A stretch of DNA of 64,000 bases from Arthrobacter sp. MSA 4-2 (GTDB taxonomy: Bacteria; Actinomycetota; Actinomycetes; Actinomycetales; Micrococcaceae). Positions 1-8,504 of the stretch are shown one piece after another (positions within the stretch are counted from its first letter, which is position 1; every line of letters starts with the position of its first letter). The notes beneath the pieces are model-generated. The model saw nothing but the letters and a program-made list of their open reading frames with translations. It searched no databases and was not told the DNA's origin. Position numbers and translations under genes: made by a program. The DNA is taken from positions 186,001 through 250,000 of the forward strand of contig NZ_JAEKGC010000004.1 of NCBI RefSeq assembly GCF_016405885.1, given 5' to 3'.

Positions 1-1659
1 GCCGCGCTCACCACGACGGCGCTCGCCGAGGCGTATGCGGGAGACCCCGACGCGGGCGGGCGCGCCGTCGTCTACGTGGTGGTGACGGCGGCACTTGGCC
101 TGTTCTGGGGTGCCTTCACCAGCATCGACCGGTACATCCAGCAGGTGCTCAGTTTCCGGGTCGGCGCCATCGTGGGCGACTCGATGTACGAGAGGTTCCT
201 GGCGCTGGAGTTCTGGCGCTACGACGACAAGGAAACCGTGGACCTCTACGATCGGGCGCGGCGTTTCTCCGACTCCTACCCGCGGGTGCTGGACCGCATC
301 GCCGCCATTTTCACCCAGTTCGTTTCGGTGATCCTCGCCATCGGTGCCCTGCTGCTGGTGAGCTGGTGGGTGGCGCTGATCGTGCTGGTCGCCATCGTGC
401 CGAGCGTGTACCTGCAGTTCCGCCTCTCCCGGGAGCAGATGGCGCACTGGAACACGCAGGTGGACTCCCGCCGGCAGCGGCGCATGATCGAAACGAACAT
501 CATGCGCCCGCAGTACATCGCCGAGATCCGCCTTTATGGGGTGGTGGAGTACCTCATGCAGCTGCGCTCGCGCCTGCGCGAGGCCGACGAGCTGCGCCGG
601 CTCGACTTCCAGCGCCGCTACATTCCGAAGCAGCTGCTCGCCGACGCCCTGCAGTACGGCGCGGAGGTGATCGCGCTGCTGTGGGTGGTCGGACAGATCA
701 TCGCCCGCGCCCAGCCGGTGGGCCAGTTCCTTTACATCCAGCAGATCGTCAGCCGGGCCCTCGGTACCGCGAACGAGCTGGTGAGCTCGCTGAGCTCCAT
801 CGACGAGGACCTGTCGAACCTCAAGGACTACGAGCAGTTCATGGAGCTGCCGGTCCCCGAGGCCACCGGAGAACCCCTGTCCGGGCCGCCCTCGCGGATC
901 GACCTGAAGGACATCCGCTTCACCTACGCCGGCAGCGACCTGGAGGTACTCAAGGGGATCTCCCTGAGTATCGAGCGCGGGCGGCACATCGCCATCGTGG
1001 GCGAGAACGGTGCGGGAAAGTCGACCCTCATCCGGATCCTGGCCGGGCTCTACCGGCCAAGTTCCGGCGCGGTCCTGCTCGACGGGCGCGATCTGGACAC
1101 GGTCGGAACCCCCTCCTGGCACCGCTACCTTGCGGTGATGTCCCAGGACTTCCTGAAGTACGAGTTCGCGACGGCGGGAAACAACATCTACTTCGGCGAC
1201 GTCGCCTCGCCCCGGGAGGAGGACCGGATCGAACGCGCGGCCGCCGACGCGGAGGCCGCGGACTTCATCCGCCGGCTCCCGAACGGCTTCGAGAACCACG
1301 TGAGCAACTGGATGGAGGACCCGCGGGGGCGCAAGGGCAGCGGGCTCTCGGGCGGGCAGTGGCAGCGGCTGGCCATGGCACGCAACTTCTACCGGGACGC
1401 GCCCTTCATCGTGATGGACGAACCCACCTCGGCGATCGACGCGCTGGCCGAGCACCGCATCTTCACCCGGCTCTTCGAGGACCGCTCACGGACCATCGTC
1501 GCCATCAGCCACCGGCTCGCCACGATCGAGAAGGCCGATGTGGTCTACATGCTCGAGGACGGGCGGGTGGTGGAGTCCGGCACCCACCGGGAGCTCGTGG
1601 AGCTGCGCGGACGCTACTACCGGATGTTCGAGAGCCAGCTCCAGCCCACCGTGCCGTAG
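1..1659 (+). CDS. ABC transporter, fused permease and ATPase (5' end missing)
   Basis: The frame is open from the first base, so the true start lies upstream; about 552 residues are visible. The N-terminal half is a membrane domain of the type I exporter kind. The C-terminal half is an intact ATPase: Walker A GENGAGKST, signature LSGGQ, Walker B FIVMDEPTS and the H-loop in SHRLAT. It most likely exports a lipid, peptide or drug as a homodimer, or with a partner encoded upstream. The substrate cannot be told from the sequence. The gene ends 20 bases before the convergent VanW-family gene. Confidence 0.9.
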   Translation, partial: AALTTTALAEAYAGDPDAGGRAVVYVVVTAALGLFWGAFTSIDRYIQQVLSFRVGAIVGDSMYERFLALEFWRYDDKETVDLYDRARRFSDSYPRVLDRIAAIFTQFVSVILAIGALLLVSWWVALIVLVAIVPSVYLQFRLSREQMAHWNTQVDSRRQRRMIETNIMRPQYIAEIRLYGVVEYLMQLRSRLREADELRRLDFQRRYIPKQLLADALQYGAEVIALLWVVGQIIARAQPVGQFLYIQQIVSRALGTANELVSSLSSIDEDLSNLKDYEQFMELPVPEATGEPLSGPPSRIDLKDIRFTYAGSDLEVLKGISLSIERGRHIAIVGENGAGKSTLIRILAGLYRPSSGAVLLDGRDLDTVGTPSWHRYLAVMSQDFLKYEFATAGNNIYFGDVASPREEDRIERAAADAEAADFIRRLPNGFENHVSNWMEDPRGRKGSGLSGGQWQRLAMARNFYRDAPFIVMDEPTSAIDALAEHRIFTRLFEDRSRTIVAISHRLATIEKADVVYMLEDGRVVESGTHRELVELRGRYYRMFESQLQPTVP

Positions 1660-1679
1660 ACCCTTCCCAGCGGGGCACG

Positions 1680-2534
1680 TCAGCGGGCGACGGCGTGCCC
1701 GGCCGGGCGCGCCGGAAGGATCTCCGCCCGGATCAGTGACCGGTCGTAGGCGACCCGGCCCTCGTTCTCGAGGATCAGCTCCTCGGAGACCTCCAGTCCG
1801 GTCCGCTTGTCGCGTTCAATCCGGTACACCTTGTTGTGCCGGTACACCTCGTTCCCGGCCTCATAGAAGTAGGCGTCGCGTTCGCGGATGTGGAACTTCA
1901 TGGGCAGCTCCCGGTCTGCCCGCAGTTCTCCGCTGAGGTACTCCTCCGACGTCCAGGTCCGGAACTGGAAGGTGTAGGGAGTCCGGTTTTCGACCTGGTA
2001 GTCGAGGTAGTTGAAGGCGATCGAGGTGCCGGTGCCCCAGGGGATCTGGCGGTTGTAGTCCGGGAACAGGTCAAGTCCGTTGTGGTGGTGGTGCTCGACG
2101 ACGGTGAGCGGGCTGTGGAGGACCATCCAGTGGAGCAGGTTGGTGAACTGGCACATTCCCCCGCCGATGCCGCGGGTGGGTTTGCCGTTGCTGATGGTCA
2201 GACCCTCCTTGTAGCCCTCCTTCGCCGAGCACCGGCCGGCGAGGCTCCAGAAGGAAAAGCGCTCGCCGGGGGCGATGACAATCCCGTCGATTTTCGGGGC
2301 CGTGAGGCCCAGGCTGACCGCCTTGTTGTCCTGGAGTTCGGTCTCTACGTTCCCCAGCCGGCGCCGGATCAGCGAGTTGTGCTTATAGACGGTGACGGGC
2401 AGCGACTCCGTCGAACGGGTGGAGGCGATCTCCGTCCGCTGCCGGAAATTCCGCAGATGCCGCAGGAAGATCATCCGCTCCATGGCGATGCGGTAGGTCA
2501 ACGGCGATATTTCGCCGAAAAGTTTTCTTGCCAC
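1680..2534 (-). CDS. VanW family protein
   Basis: The protein has 284 residues and carries the VanW hallmark, a GIGGGMCQ motif followed by a His-rich stretch (VEHHHHN), in a region with PGERFSFW upstream. VanW is an accessory gene of some vancomycin-resistance clusters, but most family members stand alone and have no known activity. No other van gene is nearby, so a resistance role should not be assumed. The GTG start at 2534 is preceded by GGGGGA five bases upstream, which supports it. There is no obvious signal peptide. Confidence 0.85.
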   Translation of the reverse strand: MARKLFGEISPLTYRIAMERMIFLRHLRNFRQRTEIASTRSTESLPVTVYKHNSLIRRRLGNVETELQDNKAVSLGLTAPKIDGIVIAPGERFSFWSLAGRCSAKEGYKEGLTISNGKPTRGIGGGMCQFTNLLHWMVLHSPLTVVEHHHHNGLDLFPDYNRQIPWGTGTSIAFNYLDYQVENRTPYTFQFRTWTSEEYLSGELRADRELPMKFHIRERDAYFYEAGNEVYRHNKVYRIERDKRTGLEVSEELILENEGRVAYDRSLIRAEILPARPAGHAVAR

Positions 2535-2747
2535 TTATTTCCCCCAGCTGAACTAAATCCAACCGAAGTGTATCCACGGGCGGGGAAATTTCCGCATCGA
2601 GGGAGTGCCGTTCAACGAAGCGCCGGGGTTCCCGTCGGAAGCGCCGGGGCTCCGCAGGGCCTGTGCAAACCCCGCGCCGTCGAGGCTGCCCGGTTAAATG
2701 CCGATCCCCGGCCCAGTGCGAAGGAGGCGCGGGACCGGGGACCGGTG

Positions 2748-2796
2748 GTTACCGAAAATCAGTGTTACCGGAAATCAGTGCTTACTGGAAATCAGT
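2748..2796. repeat. 16-bp tandem repeat, three copies, 3' of rnj
   Basis: Three near-identical units (GTTACCGGAAATCAGT) at 2748-2763, 2764-2779 and 2780-2796 lie 20 bases past the RNase J stop codon. A separate 21-bp two-copy repeat (GAAGCGCCGGGG core) sits at 2617-2649. No gene is seen between 2535 and 2816. Confidence 0.85.
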
Positions 2797-2816
2797 GCTG
2801 TCCGGGGATCGTGCGG

Positions 2817-4514
2817 CTACGCGTCGACGACGATCGCGGTGATCACCGGGGTGCGGTTGTAGAAGCGCCGCATCCAGTTCGCGGTGGCGCGCTCGATGAC
2901 GGCCTCCGGATCCAGGGTGCGGGCCCCGCGCCCGCCCTGCCGGCCTGAGGGCCCGTCGGCGAGGGCCTTCTCGACGGCGGTGCCCGCCTTGTCGAGGTCG
3001 GCCGGGTCGCATGAGAAGCCCTGGATGAAGAACTCCGGGGGCTCGGTCATGGTGCCGGTCTCGGCGTCGATGATGGCCAGGACCGTCACCGAGCCTTCCT
3101 CTGCGAGGCGGCGGCGCTCGCGCAGGGTCTCCTCGGTGATGCCTCCGACGCTCGCGCCGTCGACGAACACGAGCCCGGCGGGCACCTTGCCCGAGACGGT
3201 GGCGCGTCCGCGCTGGAGGTCGACGGTGACGCCGTCCTGGGCGATGATCACGTTGCGTGGCTCCACGCCCGTCGCGACGGCGATCTCGGAGTTGGCGCGC
3301 AGGTGGCGCCATTCGCCGTGCACCGGCATGACGTTGCGCGGCTTGACGATGTTGTAGCAGTAGGCGAGCTCGCCGGCGCTGGCGTGGCCGGAGACGTGCA
3401 CCTTTGCGTTGCCCTTGTGCACAACGTTGGCGCCGATCTCGGTCAGGGCGTTGATGATGCCGTAGATGGCATTCTCATTGCCCGGGATGAGCGAGCTGGC
3501 CAGCAGGACGGTGTCGCCCTCGCTGATCTTGATGGCGTGGTCGTTGTTGGCCATCCGGGACAGGGCCGCCAGCGGCTCGCCCTGGGAGCCGGTGCAGATC
3601 AGCACGACCTTGTGGTCGTCGCTGCGCTCGAGCTTCTTGAAGTCGACGAGCAGGCCCTGCGGAATCTTGAGGTAGCCCAGATCCGCGGCGATGGTCATGT
3701 TGCGGACCATCGAGCGGCCCACGAAGGCCACCTTGCGGCGGTGCTGGTGGGCGGTGTCGATGATCTGCTGGATGCGGTGGATGTGGCTCGCGAAGCTTGA
3801 GACGATGATGCGGCGCGGTGCGGTGCGGAACACGGCGTCGATCGCGGGGGCGAGGTCCTTCTCCGAGGTGGTGAAGCCCGGCACGTCGGCGTTGGTGGAG
3901 TCGGTGAGGAACAGGTCCACGCCCTCGGCGCCCAGGCGTGCGAAGGCGCCGAGGTCGGTGATGCGGCGGTCAAGCGGGAACTGGTCCATCTTGAAGTCAC
4001 CGGTGTGCAGCACCATGCCGGCTGCAGTGCGGATCGCGACGGCGAGGCTGTCGGGGATCGAGTGGTTCACGGCGACGAACTCGAGGTCGAACCCGCTCAT
4101 GGTGCGGCGGTCGCCTTCCTTGACCTGAATGGTCTTGGGGGTGATGCGGTGCTCCTTGAGCTTGGCCTCGATGAAGGCCAGCGTCAGCTGGGAGCCGACG
4201 AGGGGGATGTCGGCGCGTTCGCGCAGGAGGTACGGAACGCCGCCGATGTGGTCCTCGTGGCCGTGGGTGAGCACGACGGCGACGACATCGTTGATGCGTT
4301 CGCGGATGTAGGAGAAGTCGGGCAGGATCACGTTGACGCCGGGCTGGTGGTCCTCGGGGAACAGGACGCCGCAGTCAACGATCAGCAGCTTTCCGCCGAA
4401 TTCGAAGACGGTCATGTTTCTGCCGATTTCACCGATTCCGCCCAGGGCCACGATGCGCATTGCGCCCTTGGCGAGTGTCGGGGGAGTTTTCAGTGCGGCG
4501 GGTGTTTTATTCAC
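2817..4514 (-). CDS. rnj: Ribonuclease J
   Basis: This metallo-beta-lactamase/beta-CASP ribonuclease takes part in rRNA maturation and mRNA decay in the cytoplasm. The zinc motif HxHxDH is visible as LTHGHEDHIGG. A GTG start at 4514 gives 565 residues beginning VNKTPAALKTPP, close to the usual length for actinobacterial RNase J, and the conserved core starts at RIVALGGIGEIGRNM. The frame stays open for another 1.4 kb upstream, but that stretch is antisense to guaB3 and looks nothing like this family. dapA, often next to rnj in actinobacteria, is not adjacent here. Confidence 0.95.
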   Translation of the reverse strand: MNKTPAALKTPPTLAKGAMRIVALGGIGEIGRNMTVFEFGGKLLIVDCGVLFPEDHQPGVNVILPDFSYIRERINDVVAVVLTHGHEDHIGGVPYLLRERADIPLVGSQLTLAFIEAKLKEHRITPKTIQVKEGDRRTMSGFDLEFVAVNHSIPDSLAVAIRTAAGMVLHTGDFKMDQFPLDRRITDLGAFARLGAEGVDLFLTDSTNADVPGFTTSEKDLAPAIDAVFRTAPRRIIVSSFASHIHRIQQIIDTAHQHRRKVAFVGRSMVRNMTIAADLGYLKIPQGLLVDFKKLERSDDHKVVLICTGSQGEPLAALSRMANNDHAIKISEGDTVLLASSLIPGNENAIYGIINALTEIGANVVHKGNAKVHVSGHASAGELAYCYNIVKPRNVMPVHGEWRHLRANSEIAVATGVEPRNVIIAQDGVTVDLQRGRATVSGKVPAGLVFVDGASVGGITEETLRERRRLAEEGSVTVLAIIDAETGTMTEPPEFFIQGFSCDPADLDKAGTAVEKALADGPSGRQGGRGARTLDPEAVIERATANWMRRFYNRTPVITAIVVDA

Positions 4515-4907
4515 GAATTGGTATTCTCTCGTCGATGTCGCGGCGGGCGGGCCGCCGCGTGGAATGGTCGTGCTCGAAGGGTGATGCTCAAAAATAAATC
4601 CGCGCAGTCCGCGGGGACCGTCCGGTGCTGTTCCACCGGGTGGAGCGGTGCGAACCTCCGGGGCCCGGTGGCTGCGCCGGGTCGAATGGCCGAGGGAAAC
4701 CGCCCGCTTCGTTGCGGTGCGGGGTGCCGGCGCCCGCAGTTCTGCTGCCCGGCCGGTGTTTTCCAGCAGTGTTCCTTTGTGCAACTCTATTCCGTGCGGG
4801 GGTAGGAGGGCTAATTGGGTCGGCCCGGCGGGGGCGCGGGAGCGGACCGGAAGCCGGAGAATATGCCCTGATGAGGGTGCCGTGCGGGGCTGGGATAACC
4901 TAGAGCA
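4515..4907. other. Divergent rnj-guaB3 intergenic region, no gene
   Basis: These 393 bases contain only spurious short frames. The region must carry the promoters for rnj (leftward) and guaB3 (rightward). A TAACCT -10 box is visible at its right edge; no convincing -35 box or operator was seen. Confidence 0.6.
4896..4901 (+). promoter_or_regulatory. -10 box TAACCT of guaB3
   Basis: The box ends six bases before the GTG start, so transcription would begin at or next to the start codon (leaderless mRNA). No clear -35 box. Confidence 0.5.
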
Positions 4908-6047
4908 GTGACTTACGAGATTGAAATTGGCCGGGCCAAGCGTGGACGCAGGGCATACTCCCTCGATGATGTTGCCGTGGTGCCCTCCCGGCGCACCCGC
5001 GACCCGCTCGATGTGTCGGTGAGCTGGCAGATCGATGCCTACCAGTTCGAGATGCCCGTCATCGCGGCGCCCATGGACTCGGTGATGTCGCCGGCGACCG
5101 CGATCGCCCTGGGTCGGCTCGGCGGGCTCGGCGTGCTCAACCTGGAGGGCCTGTGGACCCGCTACGAGGATCCGCAGCCGGTGCTCGATGAGATCGCCGG
5201 GCTCAGCACCGAAAACTTCAGCCCCGCCGCCACCGCGCGCCTGCAGGAGATCTATGCGGCCCCCATCCAGGCCGACCTCATCACGAGCCGGCTGGCCGAG
5301 ATCCGCGAGGCCGGCGTGACCGTCGCCGGGTCGCTGACCCCCCAGCGCACCCAGCAGTTCTACAAGACCGTCCTCGCCGCCGGCGTCGACATCTTCGTCA
5401 TCCGCGGCACCACCGTCTCCGCCGAGCACGTGTCGAAGAACGAGGCACCGCTGAACCTCAAGCAGTTCATCTACGAGCTCGACGTCCCGGTGATCGTCGG
5501 CGGCGCCGCCGGCTACACTCCGGCCCTGCACCTGATGCGCACCGGTGCCGCCGGGGTCCTCGTGGGCTTCGGGGGAGGGGCGACGACGACGACGCGGCGG
5601 GCCCTCGGCATCCACTCCCCGCTCGCCTCGGCCATCTCCGATGTGGCCGCGGCCCGCCGGGACTACATGGACGAATCCGGCGGACGCTACGTGCACGTCA
5701 TCGCCGACGGCGGCATGGGCGCCAGCGGCGACATCGTCAAGGCCATCGCCATGGGCGCCGACGCCGTCATGCTCGGCTCGGCGCTGGCCCGCGCCGAGGA
5801 GGCACCTGGGAAGGGCTGGCACTGGGGCCAGGAGGCCCACCACGCCGAGCTTCCCCGCGGCGACCGGTTCAACCTTGGAACCGTCGGCCCGCTGAAGGAA
5901 GTGCTGTGGGGCCCCTCCCACCACACCAACGGCACCTCGAACCTGATCGGGGCCCTGCGCCGGGCCATGGCGACCACGGGATACTCGGATCTCAAGGAGT
6001 TCCAGCGGGTGGAGGTTGTCCTTTCGCCCTATGTTTCGAACGATTGA
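4908..6047 (+). CDS. guaB3: GuaB3 family IMP dehydrogenase-related protein
   Basis: This 379-residue (beta/alpha)8 barrel belongs to the GuaB3 family, recognised by its start (EIGRAKRGRRAYSLDDVAVVPSRRTRDP) and its end (LKEFQRVEVVL). Family members resemble IMP dehydrogenase and GMP reductase. Where IMPDH has its catalytic cysteine loop, this protein reads GFGGGATTTTRRALGI and has no cysteine, so IMPDH activity should not be assumed. There are no CBS domains. The GTG start has no Shine-Dalgarno sequence and lies six bases after a -10 box. guaA is about 40 kb away in the window. Confidence 0.9.
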   Translation: MTYEIEIGRAKRGRRAYSLDDVAVVPSRRTRDPLDVSVSWQIDAYQFEMPVIAAPMDSVMSPATAIALGRLGGLGVLNLEGLWTRYEDPQPVLDEIAGLSTENFSPAATARLQEIYAAPIQADLITSRLAEIREAGVTVAGSLTPQRTQQFYKTVLAAGVDIFVIRGTTVSAEHVSKNEAPLNLKQFIYELDVPVIVGGAAGYTPALHLMRTGAAGVLVGFGGGATTTTRRALGIHSPLASAISDVAAARRDYMDESGGRYVHVIADGGMGASGDIVKAIAMGADAVMLGSALARAEEAPGKGWHWGQEAHHAELPRGDRFNLGTVGPLKEVLWGPSHHTNGTSNLIGALRRAMATTGYSDLKEFQRVEVVLSPYVSND

Positions 6048-6070
6048 GTGCGTTCCGGGCGGTTGAGTGC
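6044..6070. repeat. Short duplication TTGAGTGC at the guaB3 stop
   Basis: TTGAGTGC occurs at 6044-6051, spanning the TGA stop, and again at 6063-6070, 19 bases later. The second copy also forms the left arm of a GTTGAGT/ACTCAAC inverted repeat just upstream of glpD, which could be a regulatory dyad. Confidence 0.4.
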
Positions 6071-6116
6071 CTAAAGTTGGGGTACGCAGAACTCAACGTT
6101 CCGGAGGGTTACGGCC

Positions 6117-7841
6117 ATGGCAGCAGGCGCACTCAGTCCCCAGTACCGCAGCGAGGCGCTTGAGGCGCTGAAGGCCACCAGCCGGCCGGGCGGAGAACTC
6201 GACATCCTGATCGTCGGCGGCGGGGTGGTGGGCGTGGGCTCGGCCCTCGATGCGGTGACGCGCGGACTGACCACCGGCATCGTCGAGGCCCGTGACTGGG
6301 CCTCGGGGACCTCCTCCCGTTCCTCGAAGCTGATCCACGGCGGGCTGCGCTACCTCGAGATGCTCGATTTCGCCCTGGTGCAGGAGGCACTGAAGGAACG
6401 CGGGCTGCTGATCCAGCGGATCGCCCCGCACCTGGTGAAACCGGTGCCGTTCCTCTATCCGCTGGGCAAGCGCTTCGTCGAACGCCCCTATGTCGGGGCC
6501 GGCATCGCCCTCTACGACGCCCTGAGCCTCGGCGGCGGGCACTCCCGCGGGGTGCCGTTCCACAAGCACCTCACCCGGCGCGGCACGCTGCGCGCGGCGC
6601 CCAGCCTGAAGAAAGACGCGATGGTTGGCTCCATCCGCTACTACGACGCCCAGGTCGACGACGCCCGGTACGTGGTGAACATGATCCGCACCGCCGCGCA
6701 CTACGGGGCCCAGGCGGCCAACCGGGTCACGGTCGTGAACTTCCTGCGCGAGGGCGAGCGGGTGGTCGGCGCCCAGGTCAGGGACCAGGAGACCGGGGAG
6801 GAGTTCAGCATCCGCGCCAAGCAGGTGGTCAACGCCACCGGTGTGTGGACCGACGAGACGCAGGCCATGGTCACCGACCGCGGGCAGCTCAAGGTCCGGG
6901 CCTCCAAGGGCATCCACCTCGTGGTGCCGCGCGACCGGTTCCAGTCAACCGTGGGCCTGATCCTGCGCACCGAGAAGTCGGTCCTGTTCGTCATCCCCTG
7001 GGGACGCCACTGGATCATCGGCACCACCGACACCAAGTGGGATCTCGACAAGGCACACCCGGCGGCGTCGTCGCAGGACATCGACTACATCCTCGAGCAT
7101 GTGAACAGGGTGCTGAACCGCCCGCTGACCCGCGAGGACGTCGAGGGCGTCTACGCCGGCCTGCGCCCCCTGCTGGCCGGGGAGAGCGACTCCACCGCGA
7201 AGCTGTCCCGTGAGCACATCGTCGCCCACCCGGTGCCCGGGCTCGTCGTCGTCGCCGGCGGCAAGTGGACCACCTACCGGGTGATGGCCAAGGACGCCGT
7301 CGACGAGGCCTCCCGCGCCCTCGACGAGCGCGTTCCCGAAAGCTGCACCGACTCCGTTCCCCTGCTCGGCGCGGAGGGGTACAAGGCCGCGTGGAACATG
7401 CGGGCGAGGATGGCCGAGGCCGCGGGGATCCATGTGGCCCGGGTGGAGCACCTGCTCCAGCGCTACGGCACCCAGGCCGACTCCGTCCTTGAGTTGATCA
7501 AGGCCGACCCTGCGCTGGGTGAGCCGCTGCCCGGCGCCGACGACTACCTCGCCGCCGAGGCGGTCTTCGCCGTCACCCACGAGGGGGCGCGTCACATCGA
7601 GGACATCCTCACCCGCCGCACCCGGATCTCCATCGAGTCCTGGGACCGCGGCGTCTCCGCGGCGCCGGTCGTCGCCGAGCTGATGGGGCCGCTCCTGGGC
7701 TGGAGCGAGCAGCAGGTCAACCGCGAGGTGAAGCACTACCTCGCCCGCGTCCAGGCGGAGCGGCTCAGCCAGGAACAGCCCGACGACGAGTCGGCGGACA
7801 GCGCCCGCATGGGTGCGGAGGACATCGTCCCGGTAAGCTAG
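6117..7841 (+). CDS. glpD: Glycerol-3-phosphate dehydrogenase (FAD, aerobic type)
   Basis: GlpD oxidises sn-glycerol-3-phosphate to dihydroxyacetone phosphate at the membrane and feeds electrons to quinone. The 574-residue length is normal. The FAD-binding motif GGGVVGVG is near residues 35-42, followed by RSSKLIHGGLRYLE, a signature of the family; the C-terminal helical domain is complete. The ATG at 6117 has GGAGGG about ten bases upstream. No glpF or glpK is adjacent. Confidence 0.95.
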   Translation: MAAGALSPQYRSEALEALKATSRPGGELDILIVGGGVVGVGSALDAVTRGLTTGIVEARDWASGTSSRSSKLIHGGLRYLEMLDFALVQEALKERGLLIQRIAPHLVKPVPFLYPLGKRFVERPYVGAGIALYDALSLGGGHSRGVPFHKHLTRRGTLRAAPSLKKDAMVGSIRYYDAQVDDARYVVNMIRTAAHYGAQAANRVTVVNFLREGERVVGAQVRDQETGEEFSIRAKQVVNATGVWTDETQAMVTDRGQLKVRASKGIHLVVPRDRFQSTVGLILRTEKSVLFVIPWGRHWIIGTTDTKWDLDKAHPAASSQDIDYILEHVNRVLNRPLTREDVEGVYAGLRPLLAGESDSTAKLSREHIVAHPVPGLVVVAGGKWTTYRVMAKDAVDEASRALDERVPESCTDSVPLLGAEGYKAAWNMRARMAEAAGIHVARVEHLLQRYGTQADSVLELIKADPALGEPLPGADDYLAAEAVFAVTHEGARHIEDILTRRTRISIESWDRGVSAAPVVAELMGPLLGWSEQQVNREVKHYLARVQAERLSQEQPDDESADSARMGAEDIVPVS

Positions 7842-7910
7842 GGAGCGGCCGCGGCCGCGGTAAGAACACCGCAGGGCATCGGCGGCCGCGGGCACGATGA
7901 GAGGCACAAA

Positions 7911-8402
7911 TTGAGTGAGCTGTCCCTGGAGCTGCACGAGGCCGGGCTGACAACGCCGGACCTGGTGATCCTCGAAATGGAGGCCGAGTCCAAGGAGGAC
8001 GCCAGCGCGCAGTTGGCCGCCCGCATGTACGCCGCGGGCAGGATCACAGACCTCGACGCGTTCCTTGGACAGGTCAACTCCCGGGAGCACCAGATGGCCA
8101 CCGGCCTGCCCGGCGGGGTCGGGCTGCCGCACGCGCGCAGCGAGTATGTCTGCCAGACCTCCATCGGGGTCGGCGTCACCAAGTACGGGCACAGCCTCGA
8201 TTTCGGCGCGGTCGACGGCCCCGCCACCCTGGTGCTGCTCATCGCCACCCCCGCCTCGTCCTTCTCCGAGCACCTGGAGGTGCTCGCCACCATCGCCCGC
8301 AGCCTGTTCAAGGAGAACTTCCGGGACTCCCTGCGGCGGGCCCACGACGCCGAGGTCATTGCGGAACTGATCAACTCCTCGCTGGTGTTCTTCGACCACT
8401 GA
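7911..8402 (+). CDS. PTS EIIA domain protein (fructose/mannitol type), stand-alone
   Basis: This 163-residue protein is a single EIIA domain of the fructose-mannitol class, which carries a phosphoryl group from HPr to a sugar-specific EIIB. The phospho-accepting histidine is His74 in GLPHARSE. No EIIB, EIIC, HPr or EI gene is next to it, so it must work with components encoded elsewhere or act as a regulator. The TTG start is supported by GAGAGG six bases upstream. A 14-bp GC palindrome (7845-7858) lies between glpD and this gene. Confidence 0.85.
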   Translation: MSELSLELHEAGLTTPDLVILEMEAESKEDASAQLAARMYAAGRITDLDAFLGQVNSREHQMATGLPGGVGLPHARSEYVCQTSIGVGVTKYGHSLDFGAVDGPATLVLLIATPASSFSEHLEVLATIARSLFKENFRDSLRRAHDAEVIAELINSSLVFFDH

Positions 8403-8410
8403 GGGCGCCG

Positions 8411-8457
8411 GGCCACCCACCGGCATCGGCCACCCACCGGCATCGGCCACCCACCGC
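8411..8457. repeat. 17-bp tandem repeat after the EIIA gene
   Basis: GGCCACCCACCGGCATC occurs at 8411-8427 and 8428-8444, with a partial third copy to 8457. It begins nine bases after the EIIA stop codon, in the convergent gap before the ABC exporter genes. Confidence 0.85.
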
Positions 8458-8504
8458 GCCCGGACGCCGGTGCCCAGGCGCCGGAGCCGGTGCCGCAGCG
8501 CCCG

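Noticed and set aside
1680..2534. Vancomycin resistance cluster
   Set aside because: Only a VanW-family gene is present, without vanHAX or vanRS, and most VanW proteins are unrelated to resistance.
4515..5924. A 1.4-kb upstream extension of the RNase J reading frame
   Set aside because: It runs antisense to guaB3 and through the intergenic region, has no family similarity, and the GTG at 4514 gives a normal RNase J length.
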